Notes: generated by a model not told the origin, from the letters alone. 10,628 nucleotides of DNA from Zygnema cylindricum (GCA_037447655.1 JBBHKE010000828.1:84615-95242), one strand, 5' to 3'; numbered from the stretch's first letter, positions 1-7,540 are shown. Made by a program: numbers and translations.

Positions 1-12
1 CTCACGACTCAC

Positions 13-1496
13 TTTATGGGTGGGGGCTCTTGTACGATATTTTCCCTGGCTTGTTTAGGAGTCTGGAAGTCTTGTGCTTCTCTCTCGAGTGTCTCGTTTT
101 CGGGAAAACTTGAAGGACCTTCGTCAAATTGCACCATTCGCCAAGTCGATTGGGGAGTATTCCTTGTTTCTCTCGCCCTACTGACATTTTTGTGCACTTT
201 TATTGTGTCTTCCCATGTTGATGACCATGTTGATGTAGTTGGAGAAGCCTGAAAGCTCCCGGATATGAAACCAATTATTTCTTGGTTTCCCTCTTCTCCC
301 GGGGATTCTCGAAGCCCATACAAATCACAGTCGAATATATCTGCATCTATATCTCGGTCACTGTGCATATTTGCTTCCTTCTCTAACGCCTCCTGTGAAA
401 TTCCACTTGATGGCACTTCTTTCATGTTGAAACTGTTATGCTGTGGAGTGAAGGCCGGGTTTGACCGAAAATTTGCACTACTGCTTGTTCTGGTTTTTTT
501 ACCGCTGTAGAATGGTAAACTTTCTGTAGGAGAATGCAACATTGAGGATGAATGGCGTTGCTTTCTTGGATTTACGGAGTATGGTTTTGGTGTATAGCCT
601 GTGAACTGATCATGCAACTGAACATCGGGACTCATGTTGAGGTTCTGCATATTTTCCACATCAACCCTCTTTGGAGAAAGAGTCTCATAGGATGTTTTAC
701 TTTTTCTTGGAGGAGACAACTGCCAAGTTTCATCTATCTGCTCTATAGAAGGAAAACTTTTGTTTGCTTGAAACTTGTCATGGTAAGGAGAAATATTGTT
801 GTCTGACTGGGAATGTCTCTTATGCCAAGTTGGAGAGAATTGATTTTCATCTTTTAGAGAGTGAAATCTATTCCACCCATCCACCTGTATAAAGTCAGGA
901 AACGTATTGATAACATCTTCAGATTTGTGGACTGAAGTCTGGCCCCAAAGCACCTCGTCAGGTTTTGACAATCCGTTAAATGACAAAAGATCGTCGTAGT
1001 CTCCACCTTGAAGGCCTGAATTTGTCCTTGAAGATGTCTTATCACGTTTTGGGTTGAGGACACAATCCGAGGAGCTAAACAGGTCTGGAGACCACTCCAA
1101 GGAGTGTAATTTCTCGTCAAATGATGAATTGGAGCATCCGAGCTTCTCTGGGAATGGAGATGTGAACTCTTGCGGCACTTTATTTTTCTGAGGTGTCTTC
1201 CAGAATTGAGGAGACGAGACCCATCCGTCTAGGACATCATCCGTATTTTGAATAAGTGTGTGCTCGGAACCCAAGCTGAATCGTTTTTTTGATTGCAAAG
1301 GGGTTTGGAAGGGATCTGGCTCATCCTGAAGAGAGCGTTCTTGCAAAAATATTGGCACAGCAGAATCAGGTAACTTTAACTTCTTCTTCGGAGATTCATT
1401 TGGTAACAAATAGTCACGACTTGATTTTTCTGTGTGATCTTTTTTCGTGTGAGCCGGTTGCCTTGGGATTCTTGTACTTGCCATTGATACGTTCTC
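13..1496 (-). CDS. REDIC1: REDIC1-like protein, long disordered S/T-P-rich exon, continuing off the window
   Basis: An open frame of about 490 codons, the strongest coding signal in the window. It probably begins at acceptor AAAAACAG|GAG (weak pyrimidine tract). An in-frame Met lies at 1484, so the frame could also be read as starting there. At the left edge the sequence ATAAA|GTGAGT is a strong donor at 12-7. The TGA at 11-9 that seems to end the frame lies inside that donor, so the protein continues beyond the window. The product is hydrophilic, with a basic PKKKLKL near the start (possible nuclear signal), about a dozen SP and six TP sites suited to CDK-type kinases, and repeated Trp next to these sites (SSPQFW, EWSPDLF, SPTW, TWQLSPP). 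A late acidic segment reads DIDADIFDCDLYG. No folded domain is recognisable. Membership of the REDIC1-like gene is inferred from strand, phase and similar composition; a separate gene is possible. Confidence 0.7.
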
Positions 1497-1844
1497 CTGT
1501 TTTTACACAAGGACCTCAAGAAATCATGATCAGGTTATCGAGGAAGGCCTCGATTCTATGCAATTTCAGTGACATCCAATTTCCACAGCTGCCAATTCTT
1601 GCACTATTCAACTCAAAACGACAATTCACCTGCCATCCTCCTGATTCGCAGAACATAGTTGCGAATACACGTGGAAACCCTATATCTGGTTATCCCTTAT
1701 GATACTTGGATTATAGGGGTTTTCCGGGTATAATATGCGCAGAGAATGGGGTAACCGGGTATAGAGTTTTCCTACCTTTTCGAAAAAAACTATGATGCAA
1801 ATACAAAAAGCCAACAGTCATTCTGTAAGTTTCACCAATCTCAC

Positions 1845-2034
1845 AGATTTGTGTTGCCTCTGTGGAGCAGTAGCTGGGGTCATAGGCGAACACGGTAGCC
1901 CACTCATCGGCGATTCCTTTAAAGACCGTTTTTGTACCAGAACGTCATCTATTCTTCGTCTTCTAGCCATTTCTGCTGGATGCAACTTGGACATTGGTAT
2001 TGGAGAACTGTCAGGCTGTTTTGCTGGGCTCCAG
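1845..2034 (-). CDS. REDIC1: REDIC1-like protein, basic/Pro-rich exon
   Basis: The acceptor GGTGGTTGCAG|C completes the Ser codon of the preceding exon, and the exon encodes SWSPAKQPDSSPIP, a basic patch MARRRRIDDVLVQKR, and a Pro-rich end LPCSPMTPATAPQRQHK. The preferred donor is TCT|GTGAGA in phase 0, with TTG|GTGAAA 9 nt further as an alternative, also phase 0. Either joins the long exon at 1496 in frame. If neither is used the frame meets TGA a few codons later, so intron retention would give a truncated product. The RRRR cluster could be a nuclear localisation signal. The downstream intron is 1844-1497 (348 nt); I see nothing else in it. Confidence 0.6.
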
Positions 2035-2335
2035 CTGCAACCACCAAATTGACATGAGAAGCTTAAGGAAAAACGACGCAAAACTCAAATGTGCATGGTG
2101 TTGTTTTAAAAATCCAGTTACTGGCTGCAATTAAACATATGTAAGAGTTATATGAAATTCTAAAGCATCATCTTCAGTGGGAAACATCAGATATTGAGTT
2201 ATCCAAACACCGAGCTCTGTTAGATAACCAGGGTAACTTAGAACATTTTCAAATACACAATAGTTAAGAAGGGAAAAAAACACCAACGTCTTCACTGTGG
2301 CCTGGAATCGAGAGCTTCGCCAAACACCTTCCTAC

Positions 2336-2531
2336 CTTAAAAATTGATCATTTTCATCGAAGTCTGTGTTTTTGGCAGTGTAGGAAGGAAGTCTTGTTTG
2401 ATCAGATTCTTTGGGCGACTCTCCACTAATCCCTCCAAGGCCGCCCAATGCAAATGATGCATAAGTTTCTGGTGGATTGAATCCTTTCTGTTGATAGCTG
2501 TCGTCAATTATGTCAAGAAAATTGATTTTCA
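2336..2531 (-). CDS. REDIC1: REDIC1-like protein, exon with Gly-Ser linker
   Basis: The acceptor is GGAGGCTTGCAG|TG and the donor AAG|GTAGGA. The exon is 196 nt, entered in phase 1 and left in phase 2. It encodes a short segment with mixed hydrophobic and acidic residues (INFLDIIDDSYQQ), then a low-complexity Gly/Ser/Pro stretch (LGGLGGISGESPKESD), then an acidic end (DFDENDQF). There is no recognisable domain. The donor phase matches the next exon exactly, so the Ser codon at the join is AG|C. Little conservation would be expected here, since REDIC1-type proteins are, as I recall, conserved mainly at the N-terminus. The exon itself is well supported; its gene assignment follows from phase and position. 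Confidence 0.6.
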
Positions 2532-2682
2532 CTGCAAGCCTCCCCCACCGTCAGATGAAACGCTTCAATAGTTAAGACAAAGGGATACCGTATAGTAAAA
2601 TCGGCGTTTTTTTCTCCCATGCATGCATAGCCCGATTGGTCATTTTGCTAAGACATAATTCATTCATGAATAAGGTCTCTAC

Positions 2683-2743
2683 CTGCAAGCATTTCTCCTG
2701 CACGACTACCAGCAATGACCCAACCAATATGCAATTCAACACA
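2683..2743 (-). CDS. REDIC1: candidate 61-nt exon of the REDIC1-like gene
   Basis: The interval lies between an acceptor (TATTGCATGCAG|TG) and a strong donor (CTTGCAG|GTAGAG). Read in phase 0 it has no stop, encodes CVELHIGWVIAGSRAGEMLA and leaves phase 1, which the next exon at 2531 requires. Against it, the hydrophobic content differs from the polar exons around it, and it needs a phase-0 donor in the preceding exon, where the only fair choice is TTT|GTAACC. I list it as a possibility because the donor is good and the phase closes correctly. Confidence 0.25.
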
Positions 2744-2805
2744 CTGCATGCAATAAAATTAAGTCTGTCTGCTCATTCTAGGTGGATACACGGGGAAACT
2801 TGTAC

Positions 2806-2985
2806 ATTCTCTAGCACTAGCTGCTGCAGCAGATTCTTTTTTGTTTTCACGTCGTTTAAATTCGGTTACAAATTTTGACTGGCTTTCTCTTTGGAAGTGT
2901 TTATCCTCCAGCACATCGTGACTGATGCATTTTCTTCTGTTCTCCTCCTGTGACATATTATCATTTATTTCTGCAACATGATTTT
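2806..2985 (-). CDS. REDIC1: REDIC1-like protein, middle exon (3' edge uncertain)
   Basis: The acceptor GTGCAACTTGCAG|AAAATC is good and enters in phase 1, compatible with exon 3 directly or with the 45-nt cassette. The open frame encodes a charged segment containing NDNMSQEENRRKC, a run KFVTEFKRRENKKES and an Ala-rich stretch. It remains open to a TAA at 2758-2760. No donor is strong. GAAT|GTACAA (edge 2806) and GAC|GTGAAA (edge 2851) leave phase 1 and could join the exon at 2531. TTT|GTAACC (edge 2870) leaves phase 0 and could join the 61-nt candidate exon at 2743. I give the longest version. I recognise no domain here. Confidence 0.5.
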
Positions 2986-3305
2986 CTGCAAGTTGCACAA
3001 AAAGATGCAAGATGTCAGCAGGGAAAAGAAACTAGATTCTCCACAAATAGCTCAAAAGGTGCAAAAATTCTTCCAATGGTAAACAAGTAATTAAGCTTTG
3101 TTAAAAAGGTGCGATGCTAGACCATCTGAGTAGATAGAAACTAAAAAAAGAAAAAAGGAAAAACAAGGTGTCACAGAAGATCAAACAAATAATTATTTAA
3201 GACACTGGGAATTGGCGAGGTAGCTATGGTTAAATGTAGCTATCACATCATCCAACACATACACAATGCAAGCTGCAGAAGTCGAACTGCTGGACATAGA
3301 ACTAC

Positions 3306-3350
3306 CATTGCTTGGTTTCACATGACATTTGCTGTTGCCTGATGTATAGC
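3306..3350 (-). CDS. REDIC1: candidate 45-nt cassette exon of the REDIC1-like gene
   Basis: A good acceptor (CTCTGTGGCCTTGCAG|GC) opens a frame that accepts the phase 1 left by exon 3. A moderate donor (AATG|GTAGTT) 45 nt later restores phase 1, which the exon at 2985 needs. The insert would read GYTSGNSKCHVKPSN. Its length is a multiple of three, so the transcript stays in frame with or without it. If the donor is not used, the frame runs on to a TAA at 3193-3195 and would give an alternative terminal exon. Nothing else in the interval 2986-3702 looks coding to me. The acceptor is convincing, the donor less so. Confidence 0.35.
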
Positions 3351-3702
3351 CTGCAAGGCCACAGAGAACTGTGAGTTGAAAAATGATTACAGGACTCAAT
3401 CACCCCAGCAAAGTGACTGTCAATGGAGTTTTTTCTTGATAGTTCCAGTAAACATAATTTCTGATGCCTAGCAATCTGTTTGAACGTACGTGACAAAAAT
3501 GATCATTATTGATAACTAACAGAAGCAGTTAGAAGGAAAATTAGAAGCCTTACCCTTCCATGACATGTCAAGCAGAGGAAACATCAATCATTATAGCTCA
3601 CATTCTGCAGTTTATTTTCATAAATTTCTGCAAAGAAAAATATACCGGAGCAGTGCGAAAGTAGCCGAAGATCATTCACAAAAACAGCCTCAATGGCCCT
3701 AC

Positions 3703-3917
3703 CTGGCCTCAAGTTGGTAAGCTTTTCAGCCTCAAACTTCACGCCTATTCGACCAGTCTGGTTTTCTTCATTAGCGTCACGATAGGTGTCTGGTGAAGGG
3801 ATGAGTGTGCACAAATTGATCAAATCTAACGACTTTGATCCCTCAGTTGGCCTATGTGCCTGTGCAGCCCCTTCATCTTTACATTTCTGCCTTTGTTTTT
3901 CAAAAAATTGCTTTTGT
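3703..3917 (-). CDS. REDIC1: REDIC1-like protein, conserved N-terminal exon 3
   Basis: This 215-nt exon lies between acceptor CACGTGCAG|A and donor CCAG|GTAGGG. It is entered in phase 2 and left in phase 1. It begins with QKQFFEKQRQKCKDEG, a basic, probably helical segment, followed about 15 residues later by SLDLINLCTL. Vertebrate REDIC1, as I recall it, has QKEYFEKNKLKSK followed by SLDILNLYMV, and this pair is the main basis for the family call. The rest (SPDTYRDANEENQTGRIG and onward) is polar and looks disordered. The open frame continues past the donor to a stop at 3584, so intron retention would add about 40 residues and then terminate. I am confident that this is an exon and fairly confident of the family. 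Confidence 0.75.
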
Positions 3918-4150
3918 CTGCACGTGCAATACATCAAAGTCAGCCTGTTCTCCTTTGAGACCTTTTCAACAAGCATATAGGTCCAGCGAAAATCGCTACT
4001 AACCAACGTTGTGGCAAAAAATGATTAAATATTTGCAGCGAAAACAGGTTTGCATCTTTTTTTTTGTAGAAAATAAAAGAACTATATTTTTTAGAAGCCA
4101 TGTAGGTTTCACATTGCAGGAAACATCAATAATCTAAGTACCGCGCTTAC

Positions 4151-4173
4151 CTCGTTTGTACGGAATTCTTGTT
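4151..4173 (-). CDS. REDIC1: REDIC1-like protein, 23-nt microexon 2
   Basis: The exon has a strong acceptor (a T-rich tract ending in TTCTTGCAG) and a strong donor (GAG|GTAAGC) only 23 nt apart. In phase 0 it encodes NKNSVQT plus two bases (AG) that complete an Arg codon with the first base of exon 3. The joined peptide, GGNKNSVQTRQKQFFEK, lines up with the remembered vertebrate stretch from WVGGSRSRV to RKQKEYFEK. Both splice sites are close to consensus, and the phases on both sides agree with exons found independently. A purely ORF-based gene finder would miss this exon, because it is far too short to appear as a reading frame. The downstream intron is 4150-3918. Confidence 0.7.
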
Positions 4174-4518
4174 CTGCAAGAAAACAAGCCATGTGAGTCA
4201 GCAATTAATGAATACTGGAAACAAATTTTACCGCATCACATCTTTGCTAGCAACATTTTTTTCGAATCAGCAAGTATAAGCCTACCATGGTATGTGTGCC
4301 GCAGGATTAACGTCAACTTTGTCTACCACCAATAACAGCTATACTGTTTAGTTCCTGACATAGTTTGATACTGAAACGCATGTCTTGCTAACCTAGTTGA
4401 GAAATTTAAGATTTTAAAACAAGCGAGATCTGTATCAATCAATCAAATATGAATAAGCAACTTCAGAACCGTTCATCGCTGCTCGTCAGTATATTACCTC
4501 TCTTACTTTCCTCCTTAC

Positions 4519-4539
4519 TCCTCCCATCCATTGCAACAT
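4519..4539 (-). CDS. REDIC1: REDIC1/C12orf40-like protein, coding exon 1
   Basis: This short first coding exon reads MLQWMGG and ends at a GGA|GTAAGG donor in phase 0. The ATG has A at -3, a favourable initiation context. A second in-frame ATG lies four codons on, and an out-of-frame ATG lies between them. I chose 4539 because it puts Trp and Gly-Gly where remembered vertebrate REDIC1 has MNWVGG. A longer frame beginning at 4657 runs across this spot in another phase, but its possible donors all leave phase 1, which does not fit the next exon. REDIC1 is known as a meiosis-specific factor that supports class I crossover intermediates. The intron that follows is 4518-4174. The promoter is not recognisable. 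Confidence 0.65.
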
Positions 4540-4835
4540 ACTGAATACTCGGAGTACAGTCTTTTTCCACTTGATCAGAACTCAAATCATAATAATATAA
4601 CATACGTAACAAAGCGTCGAACAGAAAGAACCGGAAACTCAAGTGAAATTTAGACACATCTGAACTATAATGGTCCTGAGGCCCTGAATGTTGACACTAC
4701 CGGCTGGAAGTTCACACTATCGGCCGTAAACCGGCGCTGTTGATATTGCTTGCAGACTGCCTAATGAAAATAGGTCTTAGGGAATTATTAATCGTAGAGC
4801 AGTATGTTTCGGCAAACACCTAGGTATTACTCAGT
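4540..4835. other. upstream flank of the REDIC1-like gene
   Basis: This is the 5' side of the minus-strand gene and should hold its 5' UTR and promoter. I see no TATA box or other named element. The only structure is a short imperfect tandem repeat at 4690-4726. The inverted-repeat block begins at its right edge, so the promoter space is short. Confidence 0.4.
4690..4726. repeat. imperfect tandem pair, period 20
   Basis: GTTGACACTACCGGCTG is followed 20 nt later by GTTCACACTATCGGCCG, with 14 of 17 positions matching. A further CCGGC lies just beyond. It is too short to assign a role. Confidence 0.5.
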
Positions 4836-5190
4836 GTTGTTCAAATCGTGCGATTTTTTCAAATTTTCCGATTGAAACGTATAATTCGTGACGATTTTGA
4901 AAATCGCAAAAAAACGTCTACTGTAAGCTGAAACTGCAAAATTTACAGGGAAAGTACAATAATTTCCGTATTATGTACGGTTTTTTTACGGAAATGTACG
5001 GAACTCTAGGAAAAGATACGTTGTAGTTATTGGTACTTTCTGTTCAGCGGAACTTGTACGTCTCTTCATCGAAAATGTACGCACATTTTCGAAAAGAGAC
5101 GTTGAAACGTCACACTATTTTCGCGCGCGTTTTTTTATGTCGTGCAATGCTTAATGTAAAAAATGTCATTTGTACATGGTCTGTACTTAA
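4836..5190 (+). repeat. foldback repeat unit D (GTTGTTCA family), 3' part diverged
   Basis: The unit begins GTTGTTCAAATCGTGCGATT, the same start as unit B at 8206 and the inverse of the end of unit A at 8177. Further shared blocks are CGTATAATTCGTGACGATTT, a GTACGG-rich stretch, and GAAAAGAGACGTTG followed by GTCACACTAT. These last two match unit C (inverted) better than A or B, so D belongs to the longer subtype. Similarity fades after roughly 5130, so the right edge is approximate. The frames reported over it are short and unconserved, and I treat the unit as non-coding. Confidence 0.7.
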
Positions 5191-5428
5191 TTTTTTTGCA
5201 GTCGTGTGCTATCTGATAGATAGAGAGAGAAGGCAGAGAGACGGCGGCCATGCCTGCGTGTCAGATAAGCTGAGACACACGGAATTTGATAAAAATGTGC
5301 CCTAGGAGACATTCAAACGCAGGTGTGTCAAAGACTCGACGTAGACTTCACTCACACTTTGCGCTACCAATTGATGAATGAAGTACGTTACTAACATGAA
5401 GTGTCATATTTAATTATATATTTATGGT
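5191..5428. other. unassigned spacer between unit D and the inverted-arm element
   Basis: It holds a short GATAGATAGAGAGAGA purine run near 5215 and an AT-rich end near 5410. It has no counterpart on the other side (7541-7728), which argues against one simple 3.3-kb palindrome. Confidence 0.4.
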
Positions 5429-5885
5429 AATTGATAATAACAGTCACTATTTTGGTTGCGGACAGTCACTTACGTCATTTTGTCAAAAAACGTACGTTTG
5501 AAGTACACACAGGTACAAATAAAGCACCGTTGAGTACAAATTTGACGGTCAATCGGTTGAACAACTTTGACTTTGAAAATATTCTTCAACCGCTTAAAAT
5601 TATATCGCACTTGCGAACGTCGACCGTCATAATAAATTTAGCAATTCACACGGCCGGCGAACGTTTACGAAAACAAAACCGCGGCAGCCACATGTAAATA
5701 AAAAGTGTTGCAGACAGTCACTTTTTACATGTAAATAAAAAGTGTTGCAAACAGTCACTTTTTGTCGTTATGTGAGCTCCACGGCGAGAGAACTTAGCCA
5801 CAAAATTGAAATTTAAGCGTTACATTGAACTTACACGCAAAGTGAAACGAAACCTCTTGAAACTGAAGTCTCGTACGGAAATATT
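5429..5885 (+). repeat. inverted arm 1
   Basis: Pairs with 7104-7540. It contains an open frame (5431-5697, no ATG start) that is also present in the other arm, with the motif ADSHLRHF near its start. Of ten codon-level differences between the arms, six change the amino acid and one makes a stop, so there is no sign of selection for a protein. The arm also carries a tandem copy of a 37-bp segment that the other arm has once. Confidence 0.75.
5690..5763 (+). repeat. 37-bp tandem duplication inside arm 1
   Basis: Two back-to-back copies (5690-5726 and 5727-5763), each starting ACATGTAAATAAAAAGTG and ending CAGTCACTTTTT, differ at one base. The matching place in arm 2 (around 7240-7277) has a single copy, so the duplication arose after the arms formed or was lost from the other. 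Confidence 0.85.
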
Positions 5886-6059
5886 GTCGGTTCGTCGTAC
5901 ACATAAAATATTTCCGCGGACGAAAAAATCGCGTCACGCTTCGCGAACCAACATTTCTTCGAAATCGACAAGCGTGCGATTCGTACAAATGAAAACGGCT
6001 CGGCGCTCGCACCAAACCGAGCCCACACAAAATTACAGTATCGAATGAAACAACACATA

Positions 6060-6067
6060 ACTAAGGG
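6060..6067. repeat. left target-site duplication of the 817-bp MITE
   Basis: ACTAAGGG, matching ACTGAGGG on the right except for one transition. Confidence 0.8.
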
Positions 6068-6884
6068 CAGAGGTCGCAAAAGTCAAAAAATTTAATACCC
6101 GAAACCGACCGTTTTTTTTTTTCAAAATCCGAGTAACCGACACACGACCGAGTTTTGTCACGCTCCAAAATTGTTAACCGTTAACCACCCGTCGTTTATG
6201 AAAAAAAAAATTAACCAAAACTTGATTTTTCGCGGCTAACCGTGCCCGCTCGTAACCGAAAAAGTACAAAATTAATCAATGTACGACGGAATAAGCCTAT
6301 AATTGCGATTTTGTCGCGTTCCCTAAGATTTGTGAAATGAATAGTGTTACTACCGTGTCAGATTTGCGACGCTTTGTCGCGTTCCCTAAGATTTGCGAAA
6401 TGAATAGTGTTACTACCGTGTCAGATTTGCGACGCTTTGTCGCGTTCCCTAAGATTTGCGAAATTAATATTGTACTATCGTGTCAGATCTGCGACGCTTT
6501 GTCGCGTTCCCTAAGATTTTCGAAATGAATAGTGTACTACCATGTCAGATTTACGATGCTTTGTCGCGTTCCCTTTTATTTGCGAAATAAATAGCTTACT
6601 ACAGTACCGTGTCAGATTTGCGACGCTAATCATGATGTCAAGTACTTCCACGATGCCAAAGAGTACAATGTACAAGAATGTTGGATTATAGGGACAGTAC
6701 AAAATTTTCTTTTTTTTTGGTTTTTTGGTTGACCGATCGTAACCGACCGTTTTTTTTTTCCTGGTGAATCAACCGACCGTAACCGCCCGTCCCCCAAAAT
6801 TTGGCGACCGAATCCGTTCCAAATTCGGCGCGGGCGGTCGGTTAACGGTCGGTCACAGTTTCGGTTGACCGTTTGCGACCTTTG
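6068..6884. mobile_element. hAT-type MITE, 817 bp
   Basis: The left terminus CAGAGGTCGCAAA and the inverse of the right terminus, CAAAGGTCGCAAA, match at 12 of 13 positions. CAGNGGTC-like ends are typical of hAT transposons. They are flanked by ACTAAGGG (6060-6067) and ACTGAGGG (6885-6892), an 8-bp duplication with one mismatch, also typical of hAT. Both subterminal zones are dense in CCGACCG, TAACCG and their inverses, plausibly binding sites for a hAT transposase supplied elsewhere. The centre carries a 62-63 bp tandem array. No transposase frame is present, so it is non-autonomous. It is nested in the spacer of the inverted-arm element and is therefore younger than it. Confidence 0.85.
6310..6625 (+). 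repeat. minisatellite, about five copies of a 62-63 bp unit
   Basis: The anchor TTTGTCGCGTTCCC recurs at 6310, 6373, 6436, 6498 and 6560, giving spacings of 63, 63, 62 and 62. Each unit ends in GTGTCAGATTTGCGACGC, and across the junction GCGAC-GCTTT-GTCGC can form a 5-bp stem. The first copies are nearly identical and the last most diverged. The frame at 6337-6528 is only the repeat read in a 63-nt period and is not a gene. Confidence 0.9.
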
Positions 6885-6892
6885 ACTGAGGG
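6885..6892. repeat. right target-site duplication of the 817-bp MITE
   Basis: ACTGAGGG directly follows the right terminus TTTGCGACCTTTG. Confidence 0.8.
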
Positions 6893-7103
6893 TCTGATGC
6901 GAACCAAACAAAACATTTGACGGCGCGATTTCGGCCGACGCCGATTCACCCAATATCCTAACATTTCGCTATCGATGTAAGACTGTTGATTCGTATATAG
7001 TGTGGCTCGATTTCGTCGGGCGTGACGACGCGCATTTTTTTCATTTAATTTCAAATGATATGGTTCGTTTTATTATAATAGTTTATTTCGTTTCGTGCGT
7101 TAT

Positions 7104-7540
7104 AATATTTCTGTACGAAACTTATTGTGCTTTAGTTTAAAATTGTTTCGTTTCACTATACGTCTAAGTTCAATGTAACGATTAAACGATTAAATTTCAA
7201 TTTGGCGGCTAAGTTCTCTCACCGTGGAGCTCACATAACGACAAAAAGTGACTATTTGCAACACTTTTTATTTACATGTGGTTGCCGCAGTTTTGTTACC
7301 GTAAACGTTCGCCGGCTGTGTGAATTGCTAAATTTATTATGACGGTCGACGTTCGCAAGCGCGACATAATTTTAAGCGGTTGAAGAATATTTTCAAAGTC
7401 AAAGTTGTTCAACTGATTGACCGTCAAATTTGTACTCAACGCTGCTTTATTTGTACCTGTGTGTACTTCAAACGTACGTTTTTTGACAAAATGACGTAAG
7501 TGACTGTCCGCAACCAAAACAGTCACTGTCATTATCAATT
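7104..7540 (-). repeat. inverted arm 2
   Basis: The reverse complement of arm 1, with one copy of the 37-bp segment and a small extra TTTAATCG duplication near 7185 that is absent from arm 1. The copied reading frame (7559-7296) ends earlier than in arm 1 because AAA became TAA. Confidence 0.75.

Larger units (their letters stand above)
5429..7540. mobile_element. non-autonomous foldback-type DNA element with long inverted arms
   Basis: The outer ends are AATTGATAAT at 5429 and its exact inverse ATTATCAATT at 7531-7540. Going inward, the two arms stay paired for about 440-460 bp (5429-5885 and 7104-7540). Over the first 240 bp or so I count 10 differences, about 96% identity. The central spacer (5886-7103) is not paired and has received the hAT-type MITE at 6068-6884. 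I see no transposase. I could not find a convincing target duplication next to the termini, so the exact ends and the superfamily stay open. Long TIRs with a non-coding centre fit a foldback element mobilised in trans. Confidence 0.65.

Noticed and set aside
1711-1893. Minus-strand frame overlapping the end of the exon at 1845-2034
   Set aside because: It is a different phase of the same exon and the intron behind it; only the other phase is continuous with the splice sites.
3302-3496. 64-codon minus-strand frame across the candidate cassette exon
   Set aside because: It needs a different phase from that of exon 3 and lacks a good acceptor; the cassette reading fits both neighbours better.
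4463-4657. 64-codon frame over the first exon, with MDGRSKEESKR as a possible start
   Set aside because: Its possible donors leave phase 1, incompatible with the phase-0 microexon, and it does not give the Trp-Gly-Gly match.
5806-6079. Overlapping frames of 78-82 codons on both strands
   Set aside because: They overlap each other in opposite directions, are rich in Arg/Lys as expected from chance reading of this composition, and lie in the spacer of a non-coding element.
6337-6528. Repetitive protein with a repeated MNSVTTVSDLRRF segment
   Set aside because: It is only the 63-bp minisatellite read in frame; the frame is lost where the period becomes 62.
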